8,309 bases of DNA from CAXSEF01 sp964236535. GTDB lineage: Bacteria > Pseudomonadota > Alphaproteobacteria > Acetobacterales > Acetobacteraceae. The translations under genes were made by a program, and so were the position numbers. Shown here in pieces: positions 6,643-8,309 of the stretch. The stretch lies in contig CAXSEF010000122.1 of assembly GCA_964236535.1 (NCBI GenBank), positions 1-8,309 on the forward strand, written 5' to 3'. The first letter of the stretch is position 1, and each line of letters opens with the position of its first letter. The notes below the pieces were generated by a model that had not been told where the DNA came from, ran no database searches, and was given only the letters and a program-made list of their open reading frames with translations.

Positions 6643-6664
6643 CGGGTGCACCCGTGCGTTTTTT
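6643..6664 (+). terminator. Palindrome followed by T-run, weak terminator candidate
   Basis: CGGGTGCACCCG (6643-6654) is a perfect 12-base palindrome and is followed by TGCG and then six T (6659-6664). As a hairpin it gives only a 4-bp G/C stem with a TGCA loop, so an intrinsic terminator would be weak. It lies about 65 bases after the transposase stop. Confidence 0.25.
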
Positions 6665-6735
6665 AACGAAAGCTACGAGGCGCAGAGCAGACGGTTTAGC
6701 CAGTCTGTTATCAAGATCATCTGGCTCGATCAGCA

Positions 6736-6757
6736 CGTGATAATCCGGTTTATCACG
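6736..6757. promoter_or_regulatory. Operator-like perfect inverted repeat
   Basis: CGTGATAA (6736-6743) and TTATCACG (6750-6757) are perfect 8-base arms around the 6-base centre TCCGGT. A third TTATCA half-site lies at 6708-6713. The geometry fits the binding site of a dimeric transcription factor such as a TetR-, GntR- or LacI-type protein. There is no regulator gene in the window. The nearest downstream starts are a doubtful GTG frame at 6798 and the leader ORF at 7041. Confidence 0.4.
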
Positions 6758-7040
6758 CGCTGGGAAAGTCCTGGTTCTTCATCAATCCTCCGGCTGGGTG
6801 TCGCGTGCGTTTTGGAACATCCTCTGCGATGACACTGAGCTGCTACGGGTTGAGCTTTGCCGGCTTATGGCGATCGAAACCGAAGCTACGACCATTGGGC
6901 TTGCCCGACGTGGAGTGTCCGGGTCGCTGCTCGGCATGAAGACGCGAACTGGTGCGGCAGAACAAAGCGAGGCGTCGTCTCCGGCCGCGTCGCCGTCTGG
7001 CCAAGTTTGCCGATAAAGGGGCGGCGAGACGAAGGAGATT

Positions 7041-7154
7041 ATGGCAACGGCTTGCGCCATGAGACTTGCACGGTGCAAGTCTGGAGGAGCGGATCATGGG
7101 GGCCGAGGAGCAACGACAGACTGTCGGATGCGTAGCAAAGGGCAAAGCATGTGA
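7041..7154 (+). CDS. Possible 37-residue leader ORF
   Basis: The ATG at 7041 sits behind AAGGAG (7032-7037), the best Shine-Dalgarno match in the window, although the spacing is only 3 bases. The peptide is basic and Cys-containing, starts MATACAMRLARCKSGG and ends at TGA 7152-7154, 12 bases before the hydrolase ATG. It contains a 9-bp hairpin (7062-7082). This arrangement suits a translated leader or translational coupling to the hydrolase. I know no homologous peptide, and the frame could be chance or a relic. Confidence 0.3.
   Translation: MATACAMRLARCKSGGADHGGRGATTDCRMRSKGQSM
7062..7082 (+). ncRNA. Strong hairpin in the hydrolase leader
   Basis: Arms AGACTTGCA (7062-7070) and TGCAAGTCT (7074-7082) are perfect over 9 bases with a CGG loop. 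A second stem, ATGGC (7041-7045) with GCCAT (7056-7060), directly precedes it and would cover the leader ORF start codon. The string GGTGCAAGTC also occurs in group II intron and cobalamin-riboswitch sequences, but the rest of either consensus is absent. It is best described as a structured 5' leader of unknown function. Confidence 0.35.
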
Positions 7155-7166
7155 AAGGCAGTAGAC

Positions 7167-8126
7167 ATGGTATCTAGTCCCCGGTCATTCCTGTCCGCCA
7201 GGGTTGCGGCATCCGGCTTTCTTGCCACTGCCGATGCCTCCGCTAGGGAAAGCAATGCCTCCGCAGGGGAACACAAGCGGACCTTCGTTCTGGTTTACGG
7301 TTCCTGGGCATTCTCAGGCATGTGGGAGCGTGTTGCCCACCGGCTTGTTGCCGCCGGGCACACGGTGATTGCACGTGATCTTCCAGGCCTTGGGCTGAAC
7401 GCGCTGTTTCCGCAGAGCTACTTTAACCGCCCCCTGGATATGACGACGTTTTCAACGGAGGTGTCGCCCGTGGCGGGCGTGACCCTTGAGGACAACGTCG
7501 ACAGCATCGCCGGCGGTCTCAAAGACGCGCTGTTGGGCGGTTCGGGCCCGGTGATCCTGGTCGGTCACAGTTCCGGAGGCATCTCGCTTACGGCCATTGC
7601 CGAGAAGTTTCCTGAATATGTTAGCGACTTGGTGTACTTGTCGGCAGTGATGACTGACAATGGCGTGTTGCCCATCACGGATGTTGTCTCCAGCTACAAC
7701 AACTCTTCCAAGGCGTTTGCGGCCATCGGATTTGGGGATGCGACCACGATCGGGGCATCGCGGATCGACTTCAACAGTTCTGATCCAAGCTACCTCGCAA
7801 ACGTGCAGTTCTATCTTGCGAGCGATGTCAGCAGCGATGCGTTCCGTGCCTTCATCAACGACTGCACCCCGGACGATCCAGTACAGAAATACCTGATACC
7901 GACCGTGAAGACGGTTCAACGCTGGGGAAGCATCCGACGCAGCTACATCCGCACCGCCAAGGACGAGGCGTTTTTACCAACATTACAGGAATATTGGATT
8001 GCGAAAGCAGATGCGTTCGCGCCATCGAACAAGACCAACGTCTATCATCTGGACAGCAGTCATTTATCCTTTATCTCGAAGCCAGACAAGCTGTCAGAGA
8101 TACTGCTAGATATTGCGCTTCTGTGA
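7167..8126 (+). CDS. Alpha/beta hydrolase with a degenerate export signal
   Basis: This 319-residue protein is an alpha/beta-fold hydrolase, probably an esterase of the salicylate-esterase/hydroxynitrile-lyase-like branch. Visible blocks are FVLVYGSWAFSGMWERVA at 40-57 (oxyanion strand, usually HG, here YG), GHTVIARDLPGLG at 64-76, the nucleophile elbow LVGHSSGG with Ser135, LVYLSA at 155-160, YIRTAKDEAF with the likely acid Asp266, and DSSHLSFISKPDKL with His299. The triad is complete. The N-terminus SPRSFLSARVAASGFLATADASA resembles a Tat signal of the form RRSFL, but the first Arg is Pro and an Arg interrupts the hydrophobic part, so export is doubtful. ATG 7167 follows GAAAGG (7153-7158) at 8 bases. 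Codon use is less extremely G/C-ending than in the amidase, with TTA and ATA codons, which hints at a separate origin. Substrate unknown. Confidence 0.92.
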   Translation: MVSSPRSFLSARVAASGFLATADASARESNASAGEHKRTFVLVYGSWAFSGMWERVAHRLVAAGHTVIARDLPGLGLNALFPQSYFNRPLDMTTFSTEVSPVAGVTLEDNVDSIAGGLKDALLGGSGPVILVGHSSGGISLTAIAEKFPEYVSDLVYLSAVMTDNGVLPITDVVSSYNNSSKAFAAIGFGDATTIGASRIDFNSSDPSYLANVQFYLASDVSSDAFRAFINDCTPDDPVQKYLIPTVKTVQRWGSIRRSYIRTAKDEAFLPTLQEYWIAKADAFAPSNKTNVYHLDSSHLSFISKPDKLSEILLDIALL

Positions 8127-8137
8127 CCCTACGGGTC
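8125..8137 (+). terminator. Small stem-loop at the hydrolase stop
   Basis: GACCC (8125-8129) and GGGTC (8133-8137) form a 5-bp stem with a TAC loop and overlap the TGA stop codon. No T-run follows, so a terminator role is unlikely to be strong. Confidence 0.15.
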
Positions 8138-8198
8138 GAGCGATCCATATTTGGTTGCTTGTCGAGGTTTAAGAGGCTGTCGCCATCGTAGAAACCGT

Positions 8199-8309
8199 CT
8201 ATGTACGATCGCAAGGTGAACTGACCCTAGGTGTTTGGTCCGGCGTGTGGTGGCAGGGATCGAGCCTGAACCGGTTATGCTGTTCGGTCCAGGTCTGCCA
8301 GACATACCC
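8199..8309 (-). other. Possible C-terminal end of a transposase, cut by the window edge
   Basis: From the right edge the minus strand is open for 36 or 37 codons to TAG at 8199-8201, reading YVWQTWTEQHNRFRLDPCHH and then TPDQTPRVSS. The pattern W-T-x-Q-x-x-RF-x-LDP-x-HH-TP resembles, from memory, the C-terminal tails of some integrase-core transposases. This is a short match without a domain in view and may be degenerate. The rest of the gene, if real, lies beyond 8309. Confidence 0.25.

Larger units (their letters stand above)
6592..7040. other. Relatively AT-rich region with no assigned gene
   Basis: This 449-base gap differs visibly from its surroundings in having more A and T up to about 6790. 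Several short frames are open but none is convincing: plus 6593-6829 (no start; includes SQSVIKIIWLDQHVIIRFIT), minus about 6627-6777 (includes YHVLIEPDDLDNRLAKPSAL, bounded upstream by two tandem TGA codons), plus 6798-7016 (GTG start, 72 residues, MSRAFWNILCDDTELLRVEL at its head, no Shine-Dalgarno sequence), and plus 6940-7062 (very Arg-rich). They overlap one another, so at most some are real, perhaps as gene fragments left by the IS insertion. Confidence 0.45.

Noticed and set aside
6798..7016. 72-codon plus frame with GTG start
   Set aside because: No Shine-Dalgarno sequence, no known family, and it overlaps other equally weak frames. It is noted only in the region description.
1..8309. 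CRISPR array, toxin-antitoxin pair or defence cassette
   Set aside because: No regularly spaced repeats, no Cas or nuclease domains, and no adjacent small-gene pair with toxin or antitoxin motifs were seen.

Overview
The window looks like a gene-poor, partly decaying stretch of a high-GC proteobacterial chromosome or large plasmid. An alphaproteobacterium is the best guess, possibly near the Acetobacteraceae. That rests on codon use rich in G/C third positions, the type of IS5-family transposase relic, and a degenerate intergenic repeat of a style I associate with that group. There is no rRNA, tRNA or other phylogenetic marker, so the taxonomy is inference.

Layout, left to right. Positions 1-576 hold no convincing gene but carry one copy of a diverged repeat (203-238). 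Next come a secreted amidase of the amidase-signature family (577-2145, +), a 331-base gap with a second repeat copy in the same orientation (2307-2343), and a DUF2252 protein (2477-3688, +). Converging on DUF2252 is a short-chain dehydrogenase/reductase gene (3792-4516, -) broken by one apparent missing base in a run of C. Divergent from that is a heavily decayed DUF1345 membrane-protein gene (4635-5250, +) with several frameshifts and two nonsense codons. A coiled-coil hypothetical protein follows (5538-6251, +), then the C-terminal third of an IS5-family transposase (about 6323-6591, +). A relatively AT-rich gap (6592-7040) contains a clean palindromic operator-like site. A possible 37-residue leader ORF (7041-7154) with a strong ribosome-binding site and an internal hairpin lies just upstream of an exported-looking alpha/beta hydrolase (7167-8126, +). 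The last 110 bases may hold the end of another transposase on the minus strand.

The intact genes do not form an obvious pathway. Three encode or appear to encode enzymes: the amidase, the SDR if the frame is restored, and the hydrolase. The gaps between them are wide, so there is no sign of one operon. The main theme is decay and insertion: two broken genes, one IS relic, possibly a second, and repeat copies on both sides of the amidase. I do not see a complete new defence, mobile or biosynthetic system. The most interesting items are the leader ORF/hairpin/hydrolase arrangement, the operator-like inverted repeat, the Tyr-less SDR, the cysteine-rich DUF2252 loop, and the paired intergenic repeats.
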